Assembly: GCF_009708215.1 (NCBI RefSeq)
Contig: NZ_CP046175.1
Location: 248,001 to 312,000, forward strand
DNA: 64,000 bases
Direction of reading: 5' to 3'
Source: Occultella kanbiaonis
GTDB taxonomy: Bacteria > Actinomycetota > Actinomycetes > Actinomycetales > Beutenbergiaceae
The translations under genes were made by a program, and so were the position numbers. The notes beneath the pieces were generated by a model, which was given only the letters and a program-made list of their open reading frames with translations, did no database searches and had not been told where the DNA came from. Shown in pieces: positions 52,340 to 61,506 of this stretch (its first letter is position 1; each line of letters starts with the position of its first letter).

Positions 52340-52993
52340 TCAGTGCCCCCGGTCGATCCACTCCTGCCGGTGCGGGGCCTCGGAGCCGATCGTCGTGTCA
52401 TCGCCGTGGCCGGTGTGCACCACCGTGGTGGGCGGCAGGGTCAGGAGCTGGTCGGTGATCGAGTCGATGATCGTCGGGAAGTGCGAGAAGGACCGCCCGG
52501 TCGCGCCGGGACCGCCCTGGAACAGCGTGTCTCCGGTGAACACCGCGCCGAGGTCCGGGCTGTGGAAGCTGCACGAGCCGGGGGAGTGACCCGGCGTGTG
52601 CAGCACCTCGAGGCTGACGTCGCCGATGGTGAACGTGTCGCCGTCGGTCAGGTCGGAGTCGGGGCCGACGCCCGGGTGGGTCCGGTCCCAGAGTTCGCGG
52701 TCCGCCGGATGCAGGTAGGTGTGGGTGCCGAAGTCGCCGGCGAGCTGGCAGGCAACCCCGATGTGGTCGTCGTGGGCGTGGGTGAGCAGGATGCCTCGCA
52801 CCTGGCGCCCGGCCACGGCGTCGATGATGGCGTCGGCGTCGTGGGCGGCGTCGATCAGGACGCACTCGGTGTCGTCGCCGACCACCCAGACGTTGTTGTC
52901 GACGGCCCAGGTGCCGCCGTCGAGCGAGAACGTGCCCGAGGTGACCACCTTGTCGACGCGCGTGCCGGTGGGGTTGTCGTTCGTCGCACTCAT
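52340..52993 (-). CDS. Metallo-beta-lactamase-fold hydrolase, partner of MscR
   Basis: 217 residues. MBL metal motif THAHDDHIG, then the later [17 protein letters not shown] and [11 protein letters not shown] supply the remaining ligands of a glyoxalase II-like binuclear site. In mycobacteria a similar gene sits next to mscR, suggesting hydrolysis of the formyl-mycothiol thioester product. Its ATG overlaps the stop of the dehydrogenase gene (ATGA at 52990-52993), so the two are co-translated. Confidence 0.88.
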   Translation of the reverse strand: MSATNDNPTGTRVDKVVTSGTFSLDGGTWAVDNNVWVVGDDTECVLIDAAHDADAIIDAVAGRQVRGILLTHAHDDHIGVACQLAGDFGTHTYLHPADRELWDRTHPGVGPDSDLTDGDTFTIGDVSLEVLHTPGHSPGSCSFHSPDLGAVFTGDTLFQGGPGATGRSFSHFPTIIDSITDQLLTLPPTTVVHTGHGDDTTIGSEAPHRQEWIDRGH

Positions 52994-54090
52994 GCGGTCG
53001 CTCCTTCCAGCACCACGACGCTGCGCAGTACGGCGCCGTCGTGCATCTTCGTGAATGCGGCCTCGATGTCGCCCAGCCCGATCCGTTCGGACACGAACGC
53101 GTCGAGGTCGAGCCGGCCCTGCAGGTACAGGTCGATCAGCATCGGGAAGTCCCTGCTCGGCAGGCAGTCGCCGTACCAGGAGGACTTCAGGGCGCCACCG
53201 CGGCCGAACACGTCGGCGAGTGGCAGCTCGAGCGTCATCGTCGGGTTCGGCACGCCGACCAGTACCACGACGCCGGCCAGGTCCCTGGCGTAGAACGCCT
53301 GCTTGTACGTCTCCGGGCGGCCGACGGCGTCGATGACCACATCCGCGCCGAAGCCGCCGGTCAGCTCGCGGATCGCCTCGACCGGGTCGGTGCTCGAGGA
53401 GTTCACCGTGTGGGTGGCGCCGGCACCCTTGGCCCACTCGAGCTTGGTGTCCTCGACATCGACGGCGATGATCGTGCCCGCGCCGGCCAGCGCGGCGCCC
53501 ATGATCGCGGCGTCCCCGACGCCGCCGCAGCCGAACACCGCGACGGTGTCGCCACGGGTCACGCCGCCGGTGTTGATGGCGGCCCCGATGCCTGCCATCA
53601 CGCCGCAGCCGAGCAGCCCGGCCGCCTCCGGGGCAGCCGCGGGGTCCACCTTGGTGCACTGCCCGGCGGCGACCAGGGTCTTCTCCGCGAACGCGCCGAT
53701 GCCGAGCGCGGGGGAGAGCTCGGTCCCGTCCTCGAGGGTCATCCGCTGGGTGGCGTTGTGGGTCGCGAAGCAGTACCACGGCCGGCCCCGCAGGCAGGCC
53801 CGGCACTGGCCGCACACGGCCCGCCAGTTCAGGATCACGTAGTCGCCCGGTGCCACCTCGGTGACCCCCGGTCCGACCTCCTCGACGATCCCGGCCGCCT
53901 CGTGGCCGAGCAGGAACGGGAACTCGTCGTTGATGCCGCCGTTGCGGTAGTGCAGGTCGGTGTGGCAGACGCCGCATGCCTGGATCCGCACGACCGCCTC
54001 CCCGACGCCGGGATCGGGGATCACGATCGTCGTCAGTTCGACGGGGGCATCCTTGGCGCGGGCGATGACGCCCTGGACCTTCTGGGGCAC
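52990..54090 (-). CDS. mscR: S-(hydroxymethyl)mycothiol dehydrogenase / S-nitrosomycothiol reductase
   Basis: 366 residues. Zinc-dependent class III-like alcohol dehydrogenase: catalytic zinc ligands in [15 protein letters not shown] and [12 protein letters not shown], structural zinc cysteines [15 protein letters not shown], and NAD-binding [14 protein letters not shown]. These match mycothiol-dependent formaldehyde dehydrogenases, which oxidise the formaldehyde-mycothiol adduct and reduce S-nitrosomycothiol. First gene of a two-gene leftward operon with the MBL hydrolase. ATG at 54088-54090. Confidence 0.9.
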   Translation of the reverse strand: MPQKVQGVIARAKDAPVELTTIVIPDPGVGEAVVRIQACGVCHTDLHYRNGGINDEFPFLLGHEAAGIVEEVGPGVTEVAPGDYVILNWRAVCGQCRACLRGRPWYCFATHNATQRMTLEDGTELSPALGIGAFAEKTLVAAGQCTKVDPAAAPEAAGLLGCGVMAGIGAAINTGGVTRGDTVAVFGCGGVGDAAIMGAALAGAGTIIAVDVEDTKLEWAKGAGATHTVNSSSTDPVEAIRELTGGFGADVVIDAVGRPETYKQAFYARDLAGVVVLVGVPNPTMTLELPLADVFGRGGALKSSWYGDCLPSRDFPMLIDLYLQGRLDLDAFVSERIGLGDIEAAFTKMHDGAVLRSVVVLEGATA

Positions 54091-54162
54091 GGTTGATCCT
54101 CAGGTTTCGGGTTCGGGGGTTCGCGGCCAGCCTAACCAGCGCCCCGCCCGGTTGGGCGGACC

Positions 54163-54876
54163 TCAGGGAGTCCGTCGCCGCAGGGTGGCGGACCCGAGCG
54201 CGAGCATCCCGACGATGAAGGCCACCAGCACGGCCAACGGAGGAGCCAGGTCGGGTGCGGACTCGCGGGCCACCTCGTTCATCGCGTCGACGGCGTAGGA
54301 GAGCGGAAGGACGTTGGAGACGACCTCCAGGAACCGGGGCAGCTCGGCGCGCGGGACCAGCAGCCCGCACAGCAGTACCTGGGGGAGCACGATCGCCGGC
54401 ATGAACTGGACGGCCTGGAACTCGGTGTTCGCGAACGCGCTCACGAACAGGCCGAGGGCCACACCGAGGAGGGAGTCGAGCACCGCGATCAGCACCAGGA
54501 GCGCCCACGGCCCCTGTACCTCGAGGCCGAGCGGGCCGAGCATGAGCGCCGAGGCGAGCAGCGCCTGCGCGGTGGCCATCACGCCGAACGCCAGGGCGTA
54601 GCCGCCGAGGAAGGAGAGCTTCGACAGCGGCAGGGTGAGCAGCCGCTCCAGGGTGCCCGACCGGCGCTCGCGAAGCGTCGCGATCGAGGTGATGAGGAAC
54701 ATGATGATCATCGGGAACAGGGCGAGCAGCGCGGGGCCGATGCTCGTGAACGTCGGGCCGCCGTCGTAGATCCACCAGAGCAGGGTGAGCAGCACGCACG
54801 GGACGACGAGGATCATCGCGACGGTGCGTGGGTCATGCCGCAACTGGCGCAGCACCCGGGCGGCGGTGGCGATCAC
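54163..54876 (-). CDS. ABC-2 type exporter permease
   Basis: 237 residues, six membrane segments. RERRSGTLERLLTLPLSKLSF is the amphipathic coupling segment of ABC-2 permeases, and LPLSYAVDAMNEVA near the C-terminus is also typical (NodJ/DrrB-like). The GTG at 54874-54876 overlaps the ATPase stop (54873-54876), so the two form one export complex. Exported compound unknown; drug or lipid-linked metabolite are possibilities. Confidence 0.9.
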   Translation of the reverse strand: MIATAARVLRQLRHDPRTVAMILVVPCVLLTLLWWIYDGGPTFTSIGPALLALFPMIIMFLITSIATLRERRSGTLERLLTLPLSKLSFLGGYALAFGVMATAQALLASALMLGPLGLEVQGPWALLVLIAVLDSLLGVALGLFVSAFANTEFQAVQFMPAIVLPQVLLCGLLVPRAELPRFLEVVSNVLPLSYAVDAMNEVARESAPDLAPPLAVLVAFIVGMLALGSATLRRRTP

Positions 54877-55616
54877 GGCGCCCGGCCCTCCCGCACGAGG
54901 GCGAGGAAGGCCTGCTCCGCGGAGTCCGTGCCGGTCCGGGTCAGCAGGTCGGCCGGGGTGCCCTGCGCGAGGACGCGTCCCTCGCGCAGCAGCACCAGGC
55001 GATCGCAGCGGATCGCCTCGTCCATGACATGCGAGGAGACGAGCACGGCGGTACCGCTCGCGGCGATGTCGGCGAAGGTGTGCCACAGGGAGTCCCGGAG
55101 CACCGGGTCAAGGCCGACGGTCGGCTCGTCGAGCACCACCAGTCGCGGCCGGCCGAGCAGCGCAGCGGCAAGATTCACCCGGGAGGCCTGGCCGCCGGAG
55201 AGCGTGCCGGTCAGCTGGCCACGCTGCGGGCTCAGGTCCACCACGTCCAGCACCCGGTCGGTGTCGGCGCGTGCGTCGTTGACGCCGAGCACCCGGGCGA
55301 AGTACCGCAGGTTCTCCGCCACCGTGAGGTCGGGATAGACGCTCGGCGCCTGCGTGACGTAGCCGACCTCGCGCCGCAGCGGCGCACTGCCGGCCGGATG
55401 GCCGAGCACCGTCACGGAACCGGCCGTGGTCACCTGCACGCCGAGGATCGACCGGATCAGCGTGGTCTTGCCCGAGCCCGACGGGCCGAGCAGTCCGGTG
55501 ATGAGGCCCTCGGCGACGTCCACGTCCACGCCGTCCAGGGCCGTGGTGGCGCCGCGGATCACCCGCAGTCCGCGCACCTGCACGGCGGCTCCGGTGGTGT
55601 TCGCCATGAGATGCAT
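54873..55616 (-). CDS. ABC transporter ATP-binding protein (exporter)
   Basis: 247 residues. Walker A LLGPSGSGKTTLI, Q-loop YVTQAPSVYPDLT, signature LSGGQASRVNLAAAL, Walker B LVVLDEPTVGLD and H-loop SSHVMDEA are all intact. DrrA-like ATPase that powers the ABC-2 permease with which it overlaps. Two starts are possible, ATG 55614-55616 (GGGAGG three bases upstream) and ATG 55605-55607; the longer is given. Confidence 0.93.
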   Translation of the reverse strand: MHLMANTTGAAVQVRGLRVIRGATTALDGVDVDVAEGLITGLLGPSGSGKTTLIRSILGVQVTTAGSVTVLGHPAGSAPLRREVGYVTQAPSVYPDLTVAENLRYFARVLGVNDARADTDRVLDVVDLSPQRGQLTGTLSGGQASRVNLAAALLGRPRLVVLDEPTVGLDPVLRDSLWHTFADIAASGTAVLVSSHVMDEAIRCDRLVLLREGRVLAQGTPADLLTRTGTDSAEQAFLALVREGRAP

Positions 55617-55643
55617 GATCCTCCCGGGACGCGGCGGCGGTGC

Positions 55644-55844
55644 TCAGGCGCCGATCAGATCCTCCAGCGCGTCGAGGTCGTCCAGCAGTGCCATCTCCCG
55701 GGCGTCCAGACCGCCGGCGCCGGCGCGCATCCGCAGGTCGTCCTCGTCGCAGGTCCCGGCGATGCGGCCGAGCACGGCGTCCCGCTCTGCCCGGGCGGCG
55801 GCCAGGCTCAGTTCTTCACGCAACTGGGCGATTCGTCCGTTCAT
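55644..55844 (-). CDS. Small acidic coiled-coil-like protein, unknown
   Basis: 66 residues from ATG at 55842-55844. RIAQLREELSLAAARAERDA and REMALLDDLDALEDLIG have heptad-like leucine/alanine spacing, with a central CDEDDLRMRAG. A purine-rich stretch (GGGAGGGAG) lies upstream. Lies 27 bp before the ABC ATPase gene on the same strand and could be co-transcribed. No family was recognised; the call rests on coding-like composition and context. Confidence 0.5.
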   Translation of the reverse strand: MNGRIAQLREELSLAAARAERDAVLGRIAGTCDEDDLRMRAGAGGLDAREMALLDDLDALEDLIGA

Positions 55845-56002
55845 CCCTCGCGCTCCCTCCCGCCGGCGACCGGAGGCCGGGCCGCCGGTGACCCGGCGGC
55901 GGTGACCCGGCTGACTCCGCTGACCCGGCCCTGACTCGGCGTTGTTCCCGACTATGCACCCGCCGGCCGACATCGTGGTCGAGGTGCGCGGGCGCGCCGC
56001 GA

Positions 56003-56560
56003 TCACAGCATCCGGTCGAGCAGCCGGTCCCGGTCCAGAAACTGGTGCTTGAGCACCAGGCCGACGTGGGCGATCAGGGCCAGGAGGAACACGACGTGTG
56101 TCGCGAGGTGCACGATCAGCCCGGCGTCGTCGTCGACGACGGGCAGCGGTGCGGGCCACTCGTAGGGGCCGACATCCCACTCGGAGTCGGTCCCGAACAG
56201 CAGGGCGAGGCCGGTGAGCGGGATCGCGAACATCGCCACGTACAGGGTGCGCTCGACCGCGGTCGCGACGCGGCGCTCGGCTCCGGAGAGCCCGGGCGCC
56301 CAGTCCGGCAGGCCGCCCACGCGGCGCCACCACACGCGCACGCACGCGAGCAGGAGGATCACCGTGCCGAGCACGGCGTGCGGCACGATCCACCACTCGT
56401 CCTCACCACCGAAGAACAGGTCGGCTGCCCACTCGAGCAGGTCGTCGAACCGGTCGATCGAGTAGCCGAGGACGAACTGGATGCCCATGGCCGCGGCCAT
56501 CGTCCAGTGCAACACCTTCGTGACCGTGCCGTAGCCGGTCGAGGCACCGTTCGCGCTCAT
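56003..56560 (-). CDS. Cytochrome b561-type membrane protein
   Basis: 185 residues, four membrane segments. Candidate haem histidines lie in VLHWTMAAAMG, IVPHAVLGTVI and HLATHVVFLLALIAHVGLVLKHQFLD, the arrangement of prokaryotic b561 (CybB-like) proteins that carry electrons or oxidise superoxide at the membrane. GGAGGAGG precedes the ATG at 56558-56560, setting the start. A single leftward gene, divergent from the met leader. Confidence 0.87.
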   Translation of the reverse strand: MSANGASTGYGTVTKVLHWTMAAAMGIQFVLGYSIDRFDDLLEWAADLFFGGEDEWWIVPHAVLGTVILLLACVRVWWRRVGGLPDWAPGLSGAERRVATAVERTLYVAMFAIPLTGLALLFGTDSEWDVGPYEWPAPLPVVDDDAGLIVHLATHVVFLLALIAHVGLVLKHQFLDRDRLLDRML

Positions 56561-56707
56561 GCCCGAGCATCCTCCTCCAGGTGGGCCGGTCCGGCGAGGC
56601 GGGGCGTCGTGGCACGCCCGGGTGGGGTGGAGCGTCAGCCGGATGAATCTCAGTCGGTGAAACGCTCGCGGCATTGCGGGTCGGCCGGGTACCATCGAAG
56701 CCAATCA

Positions 56708-56804
56708 CCATCCAGAGCGGTCGAGAGTCCTGGCTCGTCGACGCCGCAGCAACCCCCCAACGGAAGCCTCCCGAGGGGAAGGGTGCTAAAGCCAGGGTCG
56801 ATGG
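56708..56804 (+). ncRNA. SAM riboswitch (S-box class) upstream of metF
   Basis: Conserved S-box elements are in order: AGAGCGGTCGAGAG, CTGGCTCGTCGACGCC, GCAGCAACC, a variable hairpin (CCTCCCGAGGGG) and GGGTGCTAAAGCCAGG. P1 is formed by CCATC (56708-56712) and GATGG (56800-56804). The last bases of P1 are part of the GGAG Shine-Dalgarno for the ATG at 56812, so SAM binding should hide the ribosome-binding site. Its place before methionine-synthesis genes fits. Class (SAM-I against a SAM-I/IV variant) is not settled by eye. Confidence 0.85.
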
Positions 56805-56811
56805 AGTTCAC

Positions 56812-56847
56812 ATGAAGGCAACACCAGCGCACGAGGCGTTGCGATGA
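56812..56847 (+). CDS. Candidate 11-residue leader peptide before metF
   Basis: ATG at 56812 with GGAG five bases upstream encodes MKATPAHEALR and stops at 56845-56847, overlapping the metF start in ATGA. It is the first start codon after the riboswitch and uses the ribosome-binding site that P1 would sequester. It also spans the GAGG that precedes metF. Translational coupling is inferred. Confidence 0.45.
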   Translation: MKATPAHEALR

Positions 56848-57782
56848 GCACGGCGAGTCTGTACCGGGCGCCTGGCGAGCGCCCCACGATCTCGTTCGAG
56901 TTGTACCCACCCCGCACCCCCAAGGGTGAGGTCTCGCTGCAGCGGACGGTCCTGGACCTGGCCCAGATCGGGCCGGACTACTTCTCGGTGACCTACGGCG
57001 CCTCCGGGGCGACCCGGCAGACGTCGCGTGACCTCATCTGCACCATCCTGCGGGACACGCCCGTGACCCCGATAGCGCACCTGACCTGCGTCGGGGCGTC
57101 CGAGGCGGACCTGACCGAGTACATCAGCGGGCTGCTCGACGAGGGCGTCCGGGACTTCCTCGCCCTGCGTGGGGACCCGCCGGCCGGCCAGGAGGACTGG
57201 CAGCCGCACCCGGACGGTCTGACCCGGGCGAGTCAGCTCGTCGCCCTGCTGCGGAGTGTCGTCGCAGCGCGTCTCGGGCCGGCGGACCTGGTCAGCATCT
57301 CGGTGGCGGCCTACCCCGGCGGCGACTACGGGCCGGACGGGCAGGCCGTGGTGGACCCGAGCGACGTGGCCGCGCTGCTGGAGAAGCAGGATGCCGGCGC
57401 CGACTTCGCGATCACCCAGGTCTTCTTCGACCCGGCGCACTACGCCGAACTGGTGTCCGCAGCGCGGGCCGGTGGCGTCCGGATCCCGATCATCCCCGGG
57501 CTCATCCCGCTCACCGACCCGAAGCGGCTGCGCCGCCTGGAGGAGCTCACCGGGGTCCGGGTCCCGGAGCAGCTCCTGGACTCCCTCGACTCCGCCGCGA
57601 GCCCCGACGAGGCGTACCAGCGGGGTCTGACCGCGAGCGTGGACCTGATCGACGGCGTCCTCGCGGCCGGTGCTCCCGGACTGCACCTGTACACGTTCAA
57701 CTCGTCGAAGGCCGCGCTCGATCTCCTCGACCGGGCCGGACTCGCCCCAACAGTTGCCCTGGGGGGCACCTCCCCCCAGTGA
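56844..57782 (+). CDS. metF: Methylenetetrahydrofolate reductase
   Basis: 312 residues. TISFELYPPRTPKGE contains the catalytic glutamate; YFSVTYGASG, HLTCVGAS, FLALRGDPP, FAITQVFFDP and IIPGLIPL are the FAD-binding TIM-barrel landmarks. It reduces 5,10-methylene-THF to 5-methyl-THF, the methyl donor for MetE next door. Start ATG 56844 overlaps the leader ORF; GAGG lies seven bases upstream. Controlled by the SAM riboswitch. Confidence 0.95.
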   Translation: MSTASLYRAPGERPTISFELYPPRTPKGEVSLQRTVLDLAQIGPDYFSVTYGASGATRQTSRDLICTILRDTPVTPIAHLTCVGASEADLTEYISGLLDEGVRDFLALRGDPPAGQEDWQPHPDGLTRASQLVALLRSVVAARLGPADLVSISVAAYPGGDYGPDGQAVVDPSDVAALLEKQDAGADFAITQVFFDPAHYAELVSAARAGGVRIPIIPGLIPLTDPKRLRRLEELTGVRVPEQLLDSLDSAASPDEAYQRGLTASVDLIDGVLAAGAPGLHLYTFNSSKAALDLLDRAGLAPTVALGGTSPQ

Positions 57783-57796
57783 CCGCACCGGCCTGA

Positions 57797-57829
57797 CCCG
57801 GTGTGCGCCGCGACGGCGGGCGCACCGGG
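57797..57829 (+). terminator. Hairpin between metF and metE
   Basis: CCCGGTG (57797-57803) pairs with CACCGGG (57823-57829), extended inward by an imperfect GC stem. No U tract. It may attenuate read-through or stabilise the upstream mRNA end in the 143-bp metF-metE gap. Confidence 0.4.
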
Positions 57830-57925
57830 CCGGCCCGGCACTCGAGACAACCGATCGGCCCACGCGGCCGACGGGGGTCGTTTCACCCTGCTCGAACCGC
57901 AATCCTGGACAGAAGGAGCACCACC

Positions 57926-60286
57926 ATGTCAGTGCACGAAGGCGTCCCCGCGTTCCCGGCCGCCACCATCCTCGGCTACCCCCGGATCGGGCCGCGCCGC
58001 GAGCTCAAGCGCGCCGTCGAGTCGTTCTGGGCCGGCCGCAGCACGGCGCCGGAGCTCGGCGCGGTGGCCCGGGACCTGCGCGAGCGCACTCGGACGAACC
58101 TGGCCGGACTCGGCCTCGGCACCGAGGACGCCTCCATCCCGTCCGACTTCACCTTCTACGATCAGGTGCTCTCCGTGGCCGCGCACCTGGGCGCGATCCC
58201 GGAACGGTTCGCGCACCTGCGCGGCCCCGACGGCGCCCTCGACCTCGCCGGCATGTTCACCCTCGCGCGGGGCGAGGGTGACCTGGCCCCGCTGGAGATG
58301 ACCAAGTGGTTCGACTCCAACTACCACTACCTCGTCCCGGAGATCGGACCGGACACCGAGTTCCGCCTCGTCGAGACCCCGAGCGTGGCGGCGTTCGCAG
58401 CCGCCCTGGCCGACGGCGTGGTGACCCGGCCCGTGCTGGTCGGCCCGGTCACGTTCCTGCTGCTGGCCAAGCCGAGCGAGTCGGCGCCCGAGGGATTCTC
58501 CCCGCTGTCCCGGCTCGACGACCTGCTCGTCGCGTACGCCGACTGGCTCCGCGCGTTCGCCGAGGCGGGCGCCACCTGGGTGCAGCTCGACGAACCGGCC
58601 CTGGTGAGCGACACCTGGGCGGAGCCGTCCGCGCAGGTGAGCGCCGCCGTCGGGCGTGCCTACCAGGCACTCTCGGTGGACCTGGCCCGCCCGGAGCGGC
58701 CGGCCCTGTTCGTGGCCACGCCCTACGGCCCGCTCGGCGAGCGGTTCGCGGACCTCGCGGCCACCGGCGTCGAAGCCATCGGGCTGGACCTCGTGCGCGG
58801 CGAGGCACCCGCGATCGACGACGCGGTCCGTACCGCCCTCTCGGGCCGGACCGTCGTGGCGGGTGTCGTCGACGGGCACAACATCTGGCGCACCGACCTG
58901 GACGCCGCGGCCGCGGCCGTGGCCCAGCTGCGCGCGGACCTCGGAGCGGACGTCGACGTCGCCGTGTCCACCTCGACGTCGCTGTTCCACGTGCCGCACA
59001 CCACCTCCGACGAGCCCGACCTGCCGCAGCGACTGCTGTCCTGGCTCGCGTTCGCCGACGAGAAGGTCGGCGAGGTGCTCGCGCTGGCCGCCGGGCCGGA
59101 CGCGGCGGGCGAGGCGTTCGCGCACTCCCGCGAGGTCGCCGCGGACCGGGCCGGTGCACCCGGGGTCGTGGTGCCGGAGGTCCGGGACCGCGCCGCCGGC
59201 CTCACCGACGCCGACTTCCACCGCGGCGCCTACGACGCACGGGTCGCCGCCCAGGACGCGGTGCTGGACCTGCCGCCCCTGCCGACGACCACGATCGGGT
59301 CGTTCCCGCAGACGTCCGAGCTCCGCGTCGCCCGGGCCAGCCTGCGCAAGGGCGAGATCACCGCCGAGCAGTACGCGGAGGCGATGCGCGCCGAGATCGC
59401 CCACGTGATCGAGCTGCAGGAGAAGCTCGGCCTGGACGTGCTCGTGCACGGCGAGCCCGAGCGCAACGACATGGTCCAGTACTTCGCGGAGAACCTCGAC
59501 GGGTTCGCCGTCACGCAGAACGGCTGGGTCCAGTCCTACGGGTCGCGCTGCACCCGCCCGTCCATCCTCTGGGGCGACGTCTCCCGGCCCGCGCCGATCA
59601 CGGTGGACTGGTCCCGGCACGCCGCCTCGCTCACGAGCCACCCTGTCAAGGGCATGCTCACCGGCCCGGTGACGATCCTCGCGTGGTCCTTCGTGCGCGA
59701 CGACCAGCCGCTCGCGGACACCGCGAACCAGGTCGCGCTTGCCCTCCGGGACGAGATCGCCGACCTCGAGGCGGCCGGCATCCAGGTGGTCCAGGTCGAC
59801 GAGCCGGCGCTGCGGGAGCTGCTGCCGCTGCGCCGCGCCGCGCAGGGTGCGTACCTGGACTGGTCGGTGGCCTCGTTCCGGCTCGCGACCGCGGGTGCGG
59901 CGGACGCCACCCAGATCCACACCCACCTGTGCTACTCGGAGTTCGGCGAGGTCATCGGCGCGATCGACGGCCTCGACGCGGACGTGACGTCCATCGAGGC
60001 CGCGCGGTCGAAGATGGAGATCCTGCCGGACATCAACTCCTCCGGGTTCGCCCGCGGCATCGGCCCCGGCGTGTACGACATCCACTCCCCGCGGGTGCCG
60101 AGCACGGCCGAGATCACCGACCTGCTGACGGCGGCACTGGCCTCGGTCGGGGAGCGCAAGCTCTGGGTGAACCCCGACTGCGGCCTGAAGACCCGCGGCT
60201 ACCCGGAGACGATCGCCTCGCTGGAGAACCTCGTCGCCGCGACCCGCTCGGTCCGGGAACGGCTCGGCGCCCCGGTCAACGGCTGA
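57926..60286 (+). CDS. metE: Cobalamin-independent methionine synthase
   Basis: 786 residues, full length. N-terminal domain starts [20 protein letters not shown]; the catalytic domain has [14 protein letters not shown] and the zinc ligands in [13 protein letters not shown], the glutamate in that region and [10 protein letters not shown]. It transfers the methyl of 5-methyl-THF (polyglutamate) to homocysteine. AGAAGGAG precedes ATG at 57926. It lies downstream of metF, whose product supplies its substrate, and probably shares the SAM-controlled transcript. Confidence 0.97.
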   Translation: MSVHEGVPAFPAATILGYPRIGPRRELKRAVESFWAGRSTAPELGAVARDLRERTRTNLAGLGLGTEDASIPSDFTFYDQVLSVAAHLGAIPERFAHLRGPDGALDLAGMFTLARGEGDLAPLEMTKWFDSNYHYLVPEIGPDTEFRLVETPSVAAFAAALADGVVTRPVLVGPVTFLLLAKPSESAPEGFSPLSRLDDLLVAYADWLRAFAEAGATWVQLDEPALVSDTWAEPSAQVSAAVGRAYQALSVDLARPERPALFVATPYGPLGERFADLAATGVEAIGLDLVRGEAPAIDDAVRTALSGRTVVAGVVDGHNIWRTDLDAAAAAVAQLRADLGADVDVAVSTSTSLFHVPHTTSDEPDLPQRLLSWLAFADEKVGEVLALAAGPDAAGEAFAHSREVAADRAGAPGVVVPEVRDRAAGLTDADFHRGAYDARVAAQDAVLDLPPLPTTTIGSFPQTSELRVARASLRKGEITAEQYAEAMRAEIAHVIELQEKLGLDVLVHGEPERNDMVQYFAENLDGFAVTQNGWVQSYGSRCTRPSILWGDVSRPAPITVDWSRHAASLTSHPVKGMLTGPVTILAWSFVRDDQPLADTANQVALALRDEIADLEAAGIQVVQVDEPALRELLPLRRAAQGAYLDWSVASFRLATAGAADATQIHTHLCYSEFGEVIGAIDGLDADVTSIEAARSKMEILPDINSSGFARGIGPGVYDIHSPRVPSTAEITDLLTAALASVGERKLWVNPDCGLKTRGYPETIASLENLVAATRSVRERLGAPVNG

Positions 60287-60295
60287 GGCGACCAC

Positions 60296-60343
60296 ACGCC
60301 CGACGGCGGCCACGCACCCAGGTGCGCGGCCGCCGTCGGGCGT
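60296..60343 (+). terminator. Strong hairpin terminator after metE
   Basis: A perfect 16-bp stem (60296-60311 with 60328-60343) is capped by a smaller inner hairpin (GCACC-CA-GGTGC) and followed by TGCT. It begins nine bases after the metE stop and closes the met operon. Confidence 0.85.
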
Positions 60344-60379
60344 TGCTCACCGACGTCGTCGACCTGCGAGACTTGGGCG

Positions 60380-60637
60380 ATGAATCCGATGACTCGCGGC
60401 CTGGTCCTCACCGCCATGCTCTCCGGAGCGCTCATCGTCGCAGCCGTGTTGCTCTGGGTGAGCGAGGTGATCGGGTTGCCGCTGTTCCTCGGCGCGGTCG
60501 TCCTGATCTCGATCGGCCAGATGGGTATCACGATGCGGATCCTGGCCGAGCAGAAGCGGGCCTGGCGGGACAACGCGGCGGCACGGGATGACCGGTCACC
60601 CGGCGACGGCTTCGACCCGATGAGGAAGTACCGCTAG
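60380..60637 (+). CDS. Small two-TM membrane protein, unknown
   Basis: 85 residues. Two hydrophobic segments (about 7-28 and 33-52) and a charged tail ending FDPMRKYR. ATG at 60380. No family was recognised. Its stop codon overlaps that of the convergent SDR gene: the bases CTAG at 60634-60637 provide both stops. Confidence 0.65.
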   Translation: MNPMTRGLVLTAMLSGALIVAAVLLWVSEVIGLPLFLGAVVLISIGQMGITMRILAEQKRAWRDNAAARDDRSPGDGFDPMRKYR

Positions 60638-61506
60638 AACGCCGCCGCCGTCGCGTCGGGCCGCGTCTGCGCCGGCCCGGGCGGGCCGCCCGGCTCGATA
60701 CCGAGCACGTCCTCGGCGAGCCGGAGGTTGCCCGCCGTCAGACCGCCGTCGACCATGATCGTGGTGCCGGTGATCCAGGACGCCTCGTCGGAGGCGACGA
60801 ACGCGGTCAGGGCGGCGATGTCCTCCGGTGTTCCGAGACGGCGCATGGGATACCAGGACCTGAGCCGGTCCACGATGTCCGGGTCGCGCTCCAGGCGTGC
60901 GTCCCAGGCGCCCGGGGTGAGCACGGTCCCGATCCCGAGCGCGAGCGCGCGAACGCCGTCGGGTCCGTAGCGCACCGCGATGCTGCGGGTGAGCGACTCG
61001 ACGCCCGCCTTGGCCGCGCTGTACGCCTCGTTGCCGAAGTACTGGTGGGCGTTCACCGACGCCATGTTCACGATGACGCCCCGGCCGCGCCGACGCATCC
61101 CCGGCAGGACCGCCCGGCTGCACAGGAAGACCGACCGCAGCGCGATCGCGACCTGTTCGTCCCACCGCGCGGGCGTGGTCCCGAGCAGGTCGTCGTCGTA
61201 GGCGTAGGCAGCGTTGTTGACGAGGACGTCGACGGCGCCCCACCGGTCCTGCACCCGGGTCACCAGGGCGTCGACCGCGTCGTCCTCGGTGATGTCGACC
61301 GTCTCGGTGAGGATCGTCGGCGGATCGTCGAGGTCCTGCGCGAGCGCGGCCAGGCCGTCGGCGTTGCGGTCCACGAGGACGAGGCCGGTGCGCCCGTCCG
61401 CGAACCGGCGGGTGAGGGCGCGGCCGATCCCGCCCGCGGCGCCGGTGATCAGGACCACCCGGGCCACGCCGTCCGCGGGCGCACCCCGGTCGGCGGGTGC
61501 GCTCAT
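60634..61506 (-). CDS. Short-chain dehydrogenase/reductase
   Basis: 290 residues. Rossmann motif LITGAAGGIGRAL (cofactor glycine loop), NNAAYAY, the catalytic serine in VNMASVNAHQ and the Y-x3-K pair in EAYSAAKAGVESL. Ends with GTTIMVDGGLTAGN, the classical SDR C-terminus. NAD(P)-dependent oxidoreductase of unknown substrate. ATG overlaps the RidA stop (ATGA at 61503-61506), so it belongs to the D-aminoacylase operon. Confidence 0.92.
   Translation of the reverse strand: MSAPADRGAPADGVARVVLITGAAGGIGRALTRRFADGRTGLVLVDRNADGLAALAQDLDDPPTILTETVDITEDDAVDALVTRVQDRWGAVDVLVNNAAYAYDDDLLGTTPARWDEQVAIALRSVFLCSRAVLPGMRRRGRGVIVNMASVNAHQYFGNEAYSAAKAGVESLTRSIAVRYGPDGVRALALGIGTVLTPGAWDARLERDPDIVDRLRSWYPMRRLGTPEDIAALTAFVASDEASWITGTTIMVDGGLTAGNLRLAEDVLGIEPGGPPGPAQTRPDATAAAF

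Noticed and set aside
52340-54799. Single 819-codon protein fusing arginine-rich sequence to the MBL hydrolase
   Set aside because: Everything upstream of 52993 in that frame lies in the shadow of mscR; the ATGA overlap gives the real start.
57929-60313. 794-codon open frame antisense to metE
   Set aside because: It mirrors metE codon bias in high-GC DNA; the translation is Gly/Arg/Val-rich without motifs, while metE is fully conserved in the other strand.
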